Below, one piece after another: positions 54,657 through 63,085 of a stretch of 64,000 bases of DNA. The translations under genes and the position numbers were made by a program. Under the pieces are notes generated by a model. That model was not told the origin of the DNA and did no database searches. It saw nothing but the letters and a program-made list of their open reading frames with translations. The stretch is from CAWDYA01 sp963806495 (GTDB taxonomy: Bacteria; Acidobacteriota; Polarisedimenticolia; JACPZX01; DASXTC01). The stretch is from assembly GCA_963806495.1 (NCBI GenBank), contig CAWDYA010000011.1, forward strand, positions 310,001-374,000, in the 5' to 3' direction. Each line of letters begins with the position of its first letter. Position 1 is the stretch's first letter.

Positions 54657-56548
54657 CAGGTCAGATAGGTGTAGGCGTCGAACTGACCGCGGTACTCCGA
54701 CAGGAGCTGGCGGGCCTCTCTCGGAGTGATACTCTCTTTGTTCTGCTTGTCCTCGAGGATCGCCTGCAGCCTCGCGGCAAGGTCCTTGGCCTCGTAGCCG
54801 AACGCCGCGAGCGTCTCGCGCACCGAGTTGCCCCGCCGGATCCGTTTGACGTGGACCTTGCCGTCGTCGTCGACCACGAGATGCGCCTCGTTGACCGATC
54901 CGAACAGGTTGTGCAGGTCGCCCATGGTGTCCTGGTAGGCGCCGATCAGGACGATCGCGAGGTAGTACGGCTCGCCGTCGATGAGCGCGTGCAGCTCGAG
55001 CGCCTCCTTGATGTCCTTCAGGTCGACGAACTTGTCGATCTCGCCGTCCGAGTCGCATGTGATGTCGACCAGGGTGGCGCGCCGCTCCGGCCTCTCGCGC
55101 AGGCGGTGTATCGGGATCACGGGGAAGAGCTGGTCGAGCGCCCAGTGATCGGGGATCGACTGGAAGACGGAGAAGTTGCATACAACCTTCTCATGGAGCT
55201 GCTTCTCCAGATCCACGAACTCGTCGGCGACGAACTTCTGCGTCTTGGCATACCGGACCGCCTTGGCGGCGATCTCCCAGAAGCACGCCTCCCCCTTGGC
55301 CCGCTCGGCGAGCGACAGCAGCCCGAGGTTGAACAACGAGTACATCTCGTCGCGATGCTCGACGGCGTCGTGATAGTACTCCCTGTGGTTCTTCACCGTC
55401 ATGTTCTTGAGGATGAAGAACAGTTCGCCGATCACCTGCGGGTCCTTCGCCAGCGGCTTGATCTTCTGGCTGGTCCGGGCGCTGATCTCGGCGCGCACGT
55501 CCACGATCAGCAGCGAATGGTACGCCACCATCGCGCGGCCCGACTCGGAGACGATGTCCGGCTCGGGGACGTTCTCGTTCTCGCATACGTCCTTGATGGT
55601 GTAGACGACGTCGTTGGCGTACTCCTGAACGGAGTAGTTGACGCTGGCGTCCGAGGAGGTCTTGGAACCGTCGTAGTCGACCCCGAGCCCGCCGCCCACG
55701 TTGAGATACTCGATCTCCACGCCCATCTTGCGCGCCTTCGCGTACACCCGCGCGGCCTCCTTGATCGCGTTCTTGAGACGGCGGATCTCGGTGATCTGCG
55801 AGCCGATGTGGAAGTGGAACATCTTGAGGCAGTCGGTGAGCCGGGCCTTCCTCAGCTCCTGAATGCCCTCGAGGAGCTGCGCGGTGGAGAGGCCGAACTT
55901 GCTCGTCACGCCACCCGATTTCTCCCACTTGCCCGAGCCCTTGCTGTGCAGGCGGACACGGAACCCGATCATCGGCTTGACCCCGCGATCCTTGATGATG
56001 TGGATCAGGTGCTCGAGCTCGTGCGGCTTTTCGACCACCACCACGACGTTGCGGCCGATCTTCTGGGCCAGGATCGCATTGGAGAGATAGGCCATGTCCT
56101 TGAAGCCGTTGCAGATGAGCAGCGATTCGGGGGGCGTCTCCAGCGCGAGGGCCCCGAGCAGCTCCGGCTTGCTCCCGACCTCGATGCCGAGGTTGTACTT
56201 CCAGCCGGCCTCGAGAAGCTCGCTCACCACGACGCGGCTCTGGTTCACCTTGATCGGGAAAACCGGCTTGTACTCGCGCGAGTAGCCGAACTCGCTGATC
56301 GCCTTCCTGAAGGAGCTGCACAGCACCCGGACCTGCGATTCGAGAAGCTGCGGGAAACGCAGCAGCAGCGGCGTGGTCACGCCCTTGCGCGCAAGCAGCT
56401 CGACCTCGCGGGACAGATCCACGAACCGCGACTCGTCGTTTGTCGGCGTGACGGTGAGGTGCCCCTCTTCGTTGACATGGAAGTAGCCGGCCCCCCACGA
56501 ATCGATCCCGTAGAGGGTCATGACATCCTCGATGCCGAACTTCTCCAT
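54656..56548 (-). CDS. speA: biosynthetic arginine decarboxylase
   Basis: PLP enzyme that converts L-arginine to agmatine. The 630-residue length matches the SpeA family. Visible are Phe-Pro-Ile-Lys-Val-Asn-Gln (PLP lysine, about residue 99), Phe-His-Phe-His-Ile-Gly-Ser-Gln, Val-Gly-Gly-Gly-Leu-Gly-Val-Asp-Tyr-Asp-Gly and Ser-Glu-Ser-Gly-Arg-Ala. A GGAGGAAG precedes the ATG, and a TATAAT promoter lies at 56589-56617. Upstream of speB in one transcript. Confidence 0.96.
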   Translation of the reverse strand: MEKFGIEDVMTLYGIDSWGAGYFHVNEEGHLTVTPTNDESRFVDLSREVELLARKGVTTPLLLRFPQLLESQVRVLCSSFRKAISEFGYSREYKPVFPIKVNQSRVVVSELLEAGWKYNLGIEVGSKPELLGALALETPPESLLICNGFKDMAYLSNAILAQKIGRNVVVVVEKPHELEHLIHIIKDRGVKPMIGFRVRLHSKGSGKWEKSGGVTSKFGLSTAQLLEGIQELRKARLTDCLKMFHFHIGSQITEIRRLKNAIKEAARVYAKARKMGVEIEYLNVGGGLGVDYDGSKTSSDASVNYSVQEYANDVVYTIKDVCENENVPEPDIVSESGRAMVAYHSLLIVDVRAEISARTSQKIKPLAKDPQVIGELFFILKNMTVKNHREYYHDAVEHRDEMYSLFNLGLLSLAERAKGEACFWEIAAKAVRYAKTQKFVADEFVDLEKQLHEKVVCNFSVFQSIPDHWALDQLFPVIPIHRLRERPERRATLVDITCDSDGEIDKFVDLKDIKEALELHALIDGEPYYLAIVLIGAYQDTMGDLHNLFGSVNEAHLVVDDDGKVHVKRIRRGNSVRETLAAFGYEAKDLAARLQAILEDKQNKESITPREARQLLSEYRGQFDAYTYLT

Positions 56549-56588
56549 TGTGGTGGCTTCCTCCGATCGCCCTGCGTTGAAAAGCCGA

Positions 56589-56617
56589 ATTATAGAGAAA
56601 CCGGGCCGCGAGGCAAA
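56589..56617 (-). promoter_or_regulatory. promoter of speA-speB
   Basis: Minus-strand perfect TATAAT (56594-56589) with a weak TTTGCC 17 bases upstream (56617-56612). The start near 56582 leaves about 34 bases of leader with a GGAGG. It overlaps the last codons of the upstream methylase. Confidence 0.5.
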
Positions 56618-58218
56618 CGGGATTCGACCCGCCGCCGCTCAGCCCGCGTCAGTCCGCCCATCTCGGAGAAGATCCCGTCCAGCTCCGCCAGCCCCACGGC
56701 CGAGGGGCCGCCCCCCGAAGCCGCCTCGCGCCGCAGCCTTCGGACCAGACGGACCACCCGGGCCACCTGCTGCCGGCTCGAGGGCCGGGGCACGGGAAGC
56801 CGTCTCAGATGGTTCAGCTTCAGCTCGGCGAACAACCGCCCCGCCCGCGGCTGGATGGCGCGGAAGCACCAGGTCGCGAGGATCGAGTTGAGATAGCCCT
56901 CGAGGAAGGCCAGAGGCACCGGGCAGCCGGGCTTTCTGAGCGCCACGAACAGGTTGTTGCTGGCATAAAGCCCGCGTGGGTCGACGGCGGCGAGCACCCG
57001 GTCGCCCGTCCGCCGGATCAGGATCTTGTCCGCGCGGAACCATCGTCTCTCGCCCAGGTTGGCGTACTCGCCCCGGGCGCGCCGGATCCGTGCCGGGTCG
57101 GGCACCACGTGCCCGCCGGCCCACCACAGCCGGAACGGCCGCAGCTCTCCTCTTCCCAGTATCAGCGGCTTCGCCCCGCGCGGCGCCCGCGCTCCCGGCG
57201 GGATAAACAGCTTCCGGCGGATGTTGCCGGAGTGGATCCCCTCGTGCATCTCGAGCCAGTCACCGAGCGGCGCGCCGGTCTTCCGCAGACGCGACAGCAG
57301 CCCGCTCGTCGGCCCGTCGAGAGACAGGTTGAATCGGTGGCCATCGTTCCTCTGAAACCGCGTCTGGGGGATCCGGACCACCCTGCCCGACGGGCCCTCG
57401 GGCAGGCAGCTCACCCTGTGTCCGGGGGGCCGGTCCGCGGCCCGGACGGCCACGAGGGTGAAGGCGTCGAGATTCACGCCCTCGAAGACCCGCCCCCAGT
57501 GGATCATCTCATCGAGGCGATATCGTTCGAGCAGATGCCGGCGCAGCGCCGGGTAGTTCTTGAGCAGGAGGTAGTCGGGCAGCACGAGACCGAGGCGACC
57601 ACCGGGGGCGAGCAGCGAGCCGCACCGCTCCACGAACAGCACGCTCGGGTCGAGCAGGCCGCGCGCCGTCGAGAACCGCTCCCGGTAGACGCGCTTCACC
57701 TCGGGCGTCAGGGTCCGGTTCCAGCCACCCCAGGGCGGGTTGCCGAGGATCAGGTCGTAGGCGCCGGTCCGGCCCAGGGGACCATCCGGGTCGAGGGCGT
57801 CGCCGAGCGCCAGCCGGGCGGCGCCGGACCCCGCCCCCAGGGCGCGCCGCGACAGTTCGACGGCCGCCGGGTCGATGTCGACCCCGTGCACGCATCTTGC
57901 GAGCACCATCCGGCGGACTGCCGAACGCGGGCGGCCGGCAGCGGGCGCGAGCGCCGCGGCGATCCGATCGGCGGCTGCGGCGAGAAACGCGCCGTCCCCC
58001 ATGGCCGGGTCGAGCAGCCGGATGGAGAGCGCCTCGTCCATCCTGCCGGCGGCCGCCGCGCGCACGAGCGGCGGCAGGACCGGATCCAGCACACGTTGCA
58101 CCAGATGCTCGACGAGAAGTCGGGGTGTGTAGAAACAGCCCAGAAGACGCCGCCTGTCGCGGCCGAGCGACTCGGGATACCGTGCGCCGGCGCTCGCCGG
58201 CGGGGCCGGGGCGGGCAC
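56590..58218 (-). CDS. TaqI/Eco57I-type N6-adenine DNA methyltransferase
   Basis: 542 residues from a GTG at 58218, just after the TlpA stop. Motifs: Phe-Tyr-Thr-Pro near the start, SAM motif I Leu-Leu-Asp-Pro-Ala-Met-Gly-Asp-Gly-Ala-Phe, catalytic Asn-Pro-Pro-Trp-Gly-Gly, then a C-terminal TaqI-like specificity domain with Ile-His-Ser-Gly-Asn-Ile-Arg-Arg-Lys and Tyr-Leu-Asn-Ser. It likely methylates adenine in a short DNA target. No restriction endonuclease gene is adjacent, so it may be an orphan or a single-chain type IIG remnant, though the nuclease head is absent. The upstream open frame to 58764 is a shadow of the TlpA gene. Confidence 0.85.
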   Translation of the reverse strand: MPAPAPPASAGARYPESLGRDRRRLLGCFYTPRLLVEHLVQRVLDPVLPPLVRAAAAGRMDEALSIRLLDPAMGDGAFLAAAADRIAAALAPAAGRPRSAVRRMVLARCVHGVDIDPAAVELSRRALGAGSGAARLALGDALDPDGPLGRTGAYDLILGNPPWGGWNRTLTPEVKRVYRERFSTARGLLDPSVLFVERCGSLLAPGGRLGLVLPDYLLLKNYPALRRHLLERYRLDEMIHWGRVFEGVNLDAFTLVAVRAADRPPGHRVSCLPEGPSGRVVRIPQTRFQRNDGHRFNLSLDGPTSGLLSRLRKTGAPLGDWLEMHEGIHSGNIRRKLFIPPGARAPRGAKPLILGRGELRPFRLWWAGGHVVPDPARIRRARGEYANLGERRWFRADKILIRRTGDRVLAAVDPRGLYASNNLFVALRKPGCPVPLAFLEGYLNSILATWCFRAIQPRAGRLFAELKLNHLRRLPVPRPSSRQQVARVVRLVRRLRREAASGGGPSAVGLAELDGIFSEMGGLTRAERRRVESRLPRGPVSL

Positions 58219-58229
58219 CTGCCGCCGGT

Positions 58230-58787
58230 TCAGGGCTTCGATGGCGGATCGGTCCCGGCCGGCCTCTCGAGATGCTTCGCGATCTCGGCGCCGACCTTGC
58301 CCAGGAAGTCGGGATTCACGCCCACGAACATCCTGACCACCTTCCCCTCGGAGTCGATCAGGATCGACGTGGGCACGGCCTCGATGTCTCCGAAGCGGTC
58401 GGCGGTCTCCTGGTCCCCCACGAAGATCGGGTAGTTGGCGCCCAGCGTGGGGTTCTCCTCCAGAAAGCCCTTCACGTCCTTCGCGCCTCCCGACTCCATG
58501 GCGATCCCGATGGCCCTGAAGCCCTTGTTTCCGTAGGTGTCGACCAGCTTCGAGATCTGCGGCATCTCCTCGCGGCACGGCATGCACCAGGTCGCCCAGA
58601 AGTTGACGAGTGTGAGCCGGTTCGCGCCGTAGTCGAACTTCACCTTGCCACCGTCGAGGCCCTTGAGCATCAGACCCGACAGCGGCGACTCCGGGGCCGC
58701 GGGCAGGGAGGATGCGGCGACCAGCAGCAGCGACGACAGGATGACGACGAACCCGACGGACCATACGGAACGGGACGATCGATTCAC
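58230..58787 (-). CDS. TlpA/ResA-like thioredoxin
   Basis: 185 residues from a GTG at 58787 with GGAGG five bases upstream. A signal anchor (about 8-29) precedes a thioredoxin fold with Trp-Cys68-Met-Pro-Cys71 and Ala-Val-Pro-Thr-Ser (cis-Pro). Met between the two residues after the first Cys differs from the Gly of the copy at 31988. Likely periplasmic reductant for cytochrome c maturation or a related thiol task. Together with the methylase gene it forms a two-gene unit, though no functional link is obvious. Divergent from the TonB-C-like gene. Confidence 0.9.
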   Translation of the reverse strand: MNRSSRSVWSVGFVVILSSLLLVAASSLPAAPESPLSGLMLKGLDGGKVKFDYGANRLTLVNFWATWCMPCREEMPQISKLVDTYGNKGFRAIGIAMESGGAKDVKGFLEENPTLGANYPIFVGDQETADRFGDIEAVPTSILIDSEGKVVRMFVGVNPDFLGKVGAEIAKHLERPAGTDPPSKP

Positions 58788-58847
58788 GGTGCCTCCTCGG
58801 GGTGGTCGGACGGAACTCGCCTGAATGCTACAACATGTGCCCGGCGT

Positions 58848-58876
58848 TTGCAGGTGGGGGTCGATTCCCGTAAATC
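58848..58876 (+). promoter_or_regulatory. possible promoter of the TonB-C-like gene
   Basis: TTGCAG (58848-58853), a 17-base spacer and TAAATC (58871-58876), with a start near 58883. AAGGAGG precedes the ATG at 58919. Confidence 0.42.
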
Positions 58877-58918
58877 TCCCGAGCGGCTTTCGCCGCGTCA
58901 CGACCGGAAGGAGGCAGG

Positions 58919-59314
58919 ATGAAACCGCACATCACGCCGGGCCGAACGGTCGCCTTGCTCCTCGCCCTGCTCATGGGCGCCGCTTCCGCCGCGGCAGGCA
59001 CGCCCGATCTGAAGACCTACTTCGGCTCCGACTTCAAGGACCAGGCGTACCAGGCAAAGACCCACAAGAAGGTCGGCCTCGCCTGGAAACGGCCTGCCGA
59101 GACGCCGAAGCCCGGAAGCAAGACGGTGGTGATCGTGACCATCCTGCGCGACGGCAGCCTGTTCGAGGCGAAGCTCCACCTCAAGAGCGGCTCGCAAGCC
59201 TGGGACGCCTCGGCACTGGACGCGGTGAAGAGCGCCGCGCCGTTCGATCCCCTGCCGAAGAGCTATCCGCGCACGTCGGTGGAGGTCCACTTCCACTTCG
59301 AGTACAACAACTGA
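58919..59314 (+). CDS. exported TonB C-terminal-domain-like protein
   Basis: 131 residues with a cleavable-looking signal peptide (about 1-26) and a TonB-C/TonB_2-like domain (about 60-130). The domain shows Val-Val-Ile-Val-Thr-Ile-Leu-Arg-Asp-Gly-Ser-Leu, Asp-Ala-Ser-Ala-Leu-Asp-Ala-Val and a final beta strand Val-Glu-Val-His-Phe-His-Phe. It has no N-terminal ExbBD-type membrane/Pro-rich region, so it is probably not a working energy transducer but a soluble domain of that fold. Confidence 0.75.
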   Translation: MKPHITPGRTVALLLALLMGAASAAAGTPDLKTYFGSDFKDQAYQAKTHKKVGLAWKRPAETPKPGSKTVVIVTILRDGSLFEAKLHLKSGSQAWDASALDAVKSAAPFDPLPKSYPRTSVEVHFHFEYNN

Positions 59315-59332
59315 TCACGCTCCCGTGCGGCG

Positions 59333-60505
59333 TCAGGCTCCGAGCGCGTCCAGGTACTTGAGACCCGTGCCGGTGTTGAACAGCACGATCCTCTCGCCGG
59401 CGCCGACCCGTTTCTCGTCGAGCAGCCTCTCGAGCGCCAGAAGCGTCGCGGCCCCCTCCGGCGCGGTGAAGATCCCCTCGAGGCTCCCGATCCGTTTCAC
59501 CGCGGGGATGAGCTGCGCCTCCTCGACCGCCACCGCGCACCCGCCGCTCTCGCGCAGTGCCCGCAGGATCAGGAAATCGCCGATCGCGGCCGGCACGCGC
59601 AGTCCCGAGGCCACGGTGGCCGGATCGGGCCACGGCTCGGCCTTCTCGCGCCCCTCCTCGAAGGCCTTGACGATCGGAGCGCACCCCGTCGACTGCACCG
59701 ACACCATCCTCGGCCGCTCGGGGCCGATCCAGCCCATGCACTCCATCTCGGAGAAGGCTTTCCACATGCCGATCAGCCCCGTGCCGCCACCGGTCGGATA
59801 GACGACCACGTCGGGCAGGCCGCCCTCCATCTGCTCGGCCAGCTCGTACCCCATCGTCTTCTTGCCTTCCAGACGGTACGGCTCTTTGAGGGTCGACAGG
59901 TCGAACCAGCCGCCGTCCGGCTCGGCGGCCATCATCTCCTTCATGGCGCGCCCCGCGTCGCCGATGTGCCCCTTCACCTGGTGCAGTACGGCGCCGTAGG
60001 CGGCGATCTCCTTGAAGAACGGCGCGGGAGTCGTCTCGGGCAGGAAGACATGCACCGGCAGCCCCACCCAGGCGCCGTATGCGGCGGCCGCCGAAGCGGC
60101 GTTGCCGGCCGAGGGGAGGCAGAGCCTGCGCGCACCGAGGCGACGGGCCTGCGCCACGGCCGCGGCCAGACCACGCGCCTTGAACGACCCGGTCGGGTTC
60201 ACCGACTCGTCCTTGATGTACAGGTGCTCCATGCCGTAACGGGCACCGAGCCGGGCCGCGCGCAGCATCGGCGTATACCCCTCGCCGAGCGGCCGGTAGC
60301 CGCCCGGATCCGGCATCACCTCGCTGTAACGCCACATGTCCGGCCCACGCGCGGCGACCGCCTCGCGTGTCATGACCCGGGCCGCGGCCGCCAGATCGTA
60401 GCGCGCGAGCAGCGGCATCCCGCAGGCACCGCACAGGTTGAGCAGCCTGTCCGCGTCGTGTCGCGCGCCGCAGGCGGAGCACTCCAGATGTGCGAGGGTC
60501 GTCAT
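59333..60505 (-). CDS. thrC: threonine synthase
   Basis: PLP enzyme that converts O-phospho-L-homoserine to L-threonine. The 390-residue product starts with a zinc ribbon (Cys9, Cys12, Cys25, Cys28), as in many bacterial and archaeal ThrC. Lys109 lies in Asn-Pro-Thr-Gly-Ser-Phe-Lys-Ala-Arg-Gly, followed by Ser-Ala-Gly-Asn-Ala-Ala-Ser and the phosphate loop Pro-Thr-Gly-Gly-Gly-Thr-Gly. It overlaps the tyrS stop (ATGA). The threonine made here is the substrate of the ilvA product (12406). Confidence 0.93.
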   Translation of the reverse strand: MTTLAHLECSACGARHDADRLLNLCGACGMPLLARYDLAAAARVMTREAVAARGPDMWRYSEVMPDPGGYRPLGEGYTPMLRAARLGARYGMEHLYIKDESVNPTGSFKARGLAAAVAQARRLGARRLCLPSAGNAASAAAAYGAWVGLPVHVFLPETTPAPFFKEIAAYGAVLHQVKGHIGDAGRAMKEMMAAEPDGGWFDLSTLKEPYRLEGKKTMGYELAEQMEGGLPDVVVYPTGGGTGLIGMWKAFSEMECMGWIGPERPRMVSVQSTGCAPIVKAFEEGREKAEPWPDPATVASGLRVPAAIGDFLILRALRESGGCAVAVEEAQLIPAVKRIGSLEGIFTAPEGAATLLALERLLDEKRVGAGERIVLFNTGTGLKYLDALGA

Positions 60506-61731
60506 GTGATCCGTATCCTCACCCAGCGTCTCTTGCCGACCTTGATCGTGTACGGCTCGGGAGCCGGCTCGAGTCTGCGGTCGATGTCGGTGACCCGCTC
60601 TCCGTCGACCGTGACCGCGCCGGAGGTGATCATCCTGCGCCCCTCGCTGTTGGACGAGGTGACCCCCGAGACGTGCAGCCCTTCCCACAGCGGCATCGGC
60701 GCGCCCTGCCGGTCGATCACCTTGAGCGGGATCTCCTCCGGCACCTCGCGCTGCGAGAAGAGCTTCTCGAACTCCTGCACGGCGGCCGCGCCGGCCTCCT
60801 CGCCGTGGAAGTCGGCCACGATCCTCCGCGCCAGGTCTTTCTTGGCCTGCATCGGATGCAGGCTTCCCGCCGCGACATCCTGTTTCATCCTGCCGATGTC
60901 CGCGAGGCTCAGGTCGGTGCACAGCTCGTAGTAGCGCCACATCAGATCGTCGGAGATCGACATCGTCTTGCCGAAGATCTCCTTCGGCGACTCGGTGATC
61001 CCGATGTAGTTTCCGAGCGACTTGGACATCTTCTCCACGCCGTCGGTGCCCTCGAGCAGCGGCGTGGTCATGATCACCTGCGGCTCGAGCCCGTAGGCGC
61101 CCATGATGCGCCGCCCCACGAGCAGGTTGAACGTCTGGTCGGTGCCCCCCAGCTCGACGTCGGCCTCGAGCGCCACCGAGTCGTACGCCTGCGCGAGCGG
61201 GTAGAGGAACTCGTGGATGCCGATCGCCTCGTTGTTGCGGTACCGGCGGGCGAAGTCGTCCCGCTCGAGCATCCGTGCGACGGTGTACTTGCCCGCCAGG
61301 CGGATGAAGCCCTCCGCGCCCAGGGTGGACAGCCACTCGGAGTTGAACCGTACCACCGTCTTCTCGGGGTGGAGGATGGTGAACACCTGCTTCTTGTAGG
61401 TCTCGGCGTTCGCCTCGACCTCTTCCCGCGTGAGCTGGGGGCGGGTCTTGTTGCGCCCCGTCGGGTCGCCGATCATCCCCGTGAAGTCCCCGATGACGAA
61501 CACCACGCGGTGCCCCATGTCCTGGAAGTGCTTCATCTTGCGGATGAGCACCGTGTGCCCGAGATGGATGTCGGGCGCCGACGGGTCGAACCCGACCTTG
61601 ACGGTGAGCGGGCGACCCGACCCGGCGGAGCGTTTCAGCTTGTCGAGCAGCTCGGTCTCGGACTCGACCTGCACGATCCCCTTCTTCAGGTACTCGAGCT
61701 GCTCTGCGGGTTGAGGCATGCGTGGGCCCAT
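60502..61731 (-). CDS. tyrS: tyrosyl-tRNA synthetase
   Basis: Charges tRNA-Tyr. Class Ic synthetase of 409 residues with His56-Leu-Gly-His59 (HIGH) and Lys-Met-Ser-Lys-Ser, and a C-terminal S4 RNA-binding domain (about 340-405: Asn-Ser-Glu-Gly-Arg-Arg-Met-Ile). It belongs to the TyrRS group with the longer catalytic core. A TGC-TATAAT extended -10 at 61748-61740 ends 8 bases before ATG 61731, so the transcript may be leaderless; Met5 is an alternative start. ThrC is translated in overlap. Confidence 0.96.
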   Translation of the reverse strand: MGPRMPQPAEQLEYLKKGIVQVESETELLDKLKRSAGSGRPLTVKVGFDPSAPDIHLGHTVLIRKMKHFQDMGHRVVFVIGDFTGMIGDPTGRNKTRPQLTREEVEANAETYKKQVFTILHPEKTVVRFNSEWLSTLGAEGFIRLAGKYTVARMLERDDFARRYRNNEAIGIHEFLYPLAQAYDSVALEADVELGGTDQTFNLLVGRRIMGAYGLEPQVIMTTPLLEGTDGVEKMSKSLGNYIGITESPKEIFGKTMSISDDLMWRYYELCTDLSLADIGRMKQDVAAGSLHPMQAKKDLARRIVADFHGEEAGAAAVQEFEKLFSQREVPEEIPLKVIDRQGAPMPLWEGLHVSGVTSSNSEGRRMITSGAVTVDGERVTDIDRRLEPAPEPYTIKVGKRRWVRIRIT

Positions 61732-61739
61732 GGCCGCCG

Positions 61740-61748
61740 ATTATAGCA
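61740..61748 (-). promoter_or_regulatory. extended -10 promoter of tyrS-thrC
   Basis: Minus-strand TGC-TATAAT, a perfect extended -10, overlapping the radC stop codon and ending 8 bases before the tyrS ATG. There is no good -35 and no room for a Shine-Dalgarno. Confidence 0.5.
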
Positions 61749-62439
61749 ACCCTTTCTCCTTCAGGCTGACAAACCCCTTGCCGGAGACGATCAGGTGGTC
61801 ATAGAGCCCTATTCCGATGATCTCGGAGGCGCGCTTGATGGCCCGGGTGAAATCGACGTCATCCTGGCTGGGTGTCAGGCTCCCGCTCGGGTGGTTGTGG
61901 GCGAGGATGAACCCCAGGGCCGAGACGGCGATCGCCGGCTGGAGGATCTCCCGCGGGTGCGTGCGGGTCGTGTTGAGGCTGCCGATGGAGATCGTCTCGC
62001 GGGAGATCAGGTGGTTCTGCGCATCGAGGTACAGCGCCACGAGATGCTCCTTGCGGGCGCGCTTCAGGTCGCGAATCTGCGCGTACGCCTCACGCGGACT
62101 GGACAGGGCGGGACGCTCGTCGTCCTTCGGCGAGAAGGCGCGCCGCCCCAGCTCGAAGGACGCCTTGAGCTGGCAGGCCTTGACGAGGCCGATCCCGCGG
62201 TTGGTGCGCCACTCCCTGAGGCTGAGGTTCGGCAGGGCGTCGAAGCCGTACCGGCGCAGCAGGCCGTCGGCGATCCTCAGCACGTTCTGCGTGCGGGTCC
62301 CCGACCCGAGCACGACCGCCATCAGCTCCGAGTTGCTCATCGCCCGCTCCCCGTGCTTCTGCAGCTTCTCTCTCGGCTGCAGACCCCGGGGCAGATCGGA
62401 CACACGTACCGCCATTCCGTCTTCGGTGGAACCAGGCAT
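61741..62439 (-). CDS. radC: RadC family JAB-domain protein
   Basis: 232 residues. An N-terminal helix-hairpin-helix part (about 15-100) is followed by the JAB/MPN-type domain with Leu-Gly-Phe-Ile-Leu-Ala-His-Asn-His-Pro-Ser-Gly and a later Ser-x-x-Asp (Ser-Gln-Asp-Asp), which bind zinc. The name comes from old radiation-sensitivity data. The biochemical role is not settled, though members occur beside DNA-repair and antirestriction genes. ATG 62439 or Met9 (62415) are both possible starts. Located between purN and tyrS. Confidence 0.92.
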   Translation of the reverse strand: MPGSTEDGMAVRVSDLPRGLQPREKLQKHGERAMSNSELMAVVLGSGTRTQNVLRIADGLLRRYGFDALPNLSLREWRTNRGIGLVKACQLKASFELGRRAFSPKDDERPALSSPREAYAQIRDLKRARKEHLVALYLDAQNHLISRETISIGSLNTTRTHPREILQPAIAVSALGFILAHNHPSGSLTPSQDDVDFTRAIKRASEIIGIGLYDHLIVSGKGFVSLKEKGLL

Positions 62440-62472
62440 TCCGATCGCTCCCGTCCGCGAGCGGCCCCCCGT

Positions 62473-63084
62473 CTATCGGCCCGTCACGCGAACTCTTCTC
62501 CCCTCGATCCGCAGCCTGTTGTCGAAAAAGAGGCCGATCGCCTCCGGATAGAGCCTGTGCTCCTGTTCGAGAATGCGCGCCGAGAGCGTCTCCTCGGTGT
62601 CCTCCTGCTCGACGGGCACCGCCGCCTGCAGGATGACGGGACCCGTGTCGAGCCCCTCGTCCACGAAATGCACCGTCACCCCGGAGACCCGGGCTCCGTA
62701 GTCGACGGCCTGTCTCTGCGCGTGCAGCCCGGGGAAGGCGGGCAGCAGAGAGGGATGGATGTTCATGATGCGGCCGGCAAACCGGCGGATGAACCCGGGG
62801 CTCAGCAGCCTCATGTAGCCGGCCAGGCAGACCAGCTCGACGCCGCGCTCCTCGAGCGCCTCGGCCATCTTCGCGTCGTGCTCGGCCCGGCTGCGGCTCT
62901 CCCGATGGTCGACCACCCATGTCGGAATGCGTCGGGCCGCGGCCGCCTCGAGCCCGGGCGCCGCGGGGTCGTTGCTGATCACGAGCGCAACGGTCGCCGC
63001 GATCCGCCCGCTGTCGCACGCGTCGGCAATCGACAGCATGTTGGAGCCGCGGCCGCTGATGAGGACCCCCAGCAGACCGGCCAT
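62473..63084 (-). CDS. purN: phosphoribosylglycinamide formyltransferase
   Basis: Folate-dependent GAR transformylase, third step of purine synthesis. The 203-residue product has Val-Leu-Ile-Ser-Gly-Arg-Gly-Ser-Asn at the start, the catalytic Met-Asn-Ile-His-Pro-Ser-Leu-Leu-Pro and Val-His-Phe-Val-Asp-Glu-Gly-Leu-Asp-Thr-Gly-Pro, which carries the catalytic Asp. It follows purM directly (1 base between genes), the usual purMN pair, in one operon. Confidence 0.96.
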   Translation of the reverse strand: MAGLLGVLISGRGSNMLSIADACDSGRIAATVALVISNDPAAPGLEAAAARRIPTWVVDHRESRSRAEHDAKMAEALEERGVELVCLAGYMRLLSPGFIRRFAGRIMNIHPSLLPAFPGLHAQRQAVDYGARVSGVTVHFVDEGLDTGPVILQAAVPVEQEDTEETLSARILEQEHRLYPEAIGLFFDNRLRIEGRRVRVTGR

Positions 63085-63085
63085 C

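Noticed and set aside
54656..55181. N-terminal extension of speB within speA
   Set aside because: Same-strand shadow frame; agmatinase homology starts only at the ATG at 54656.
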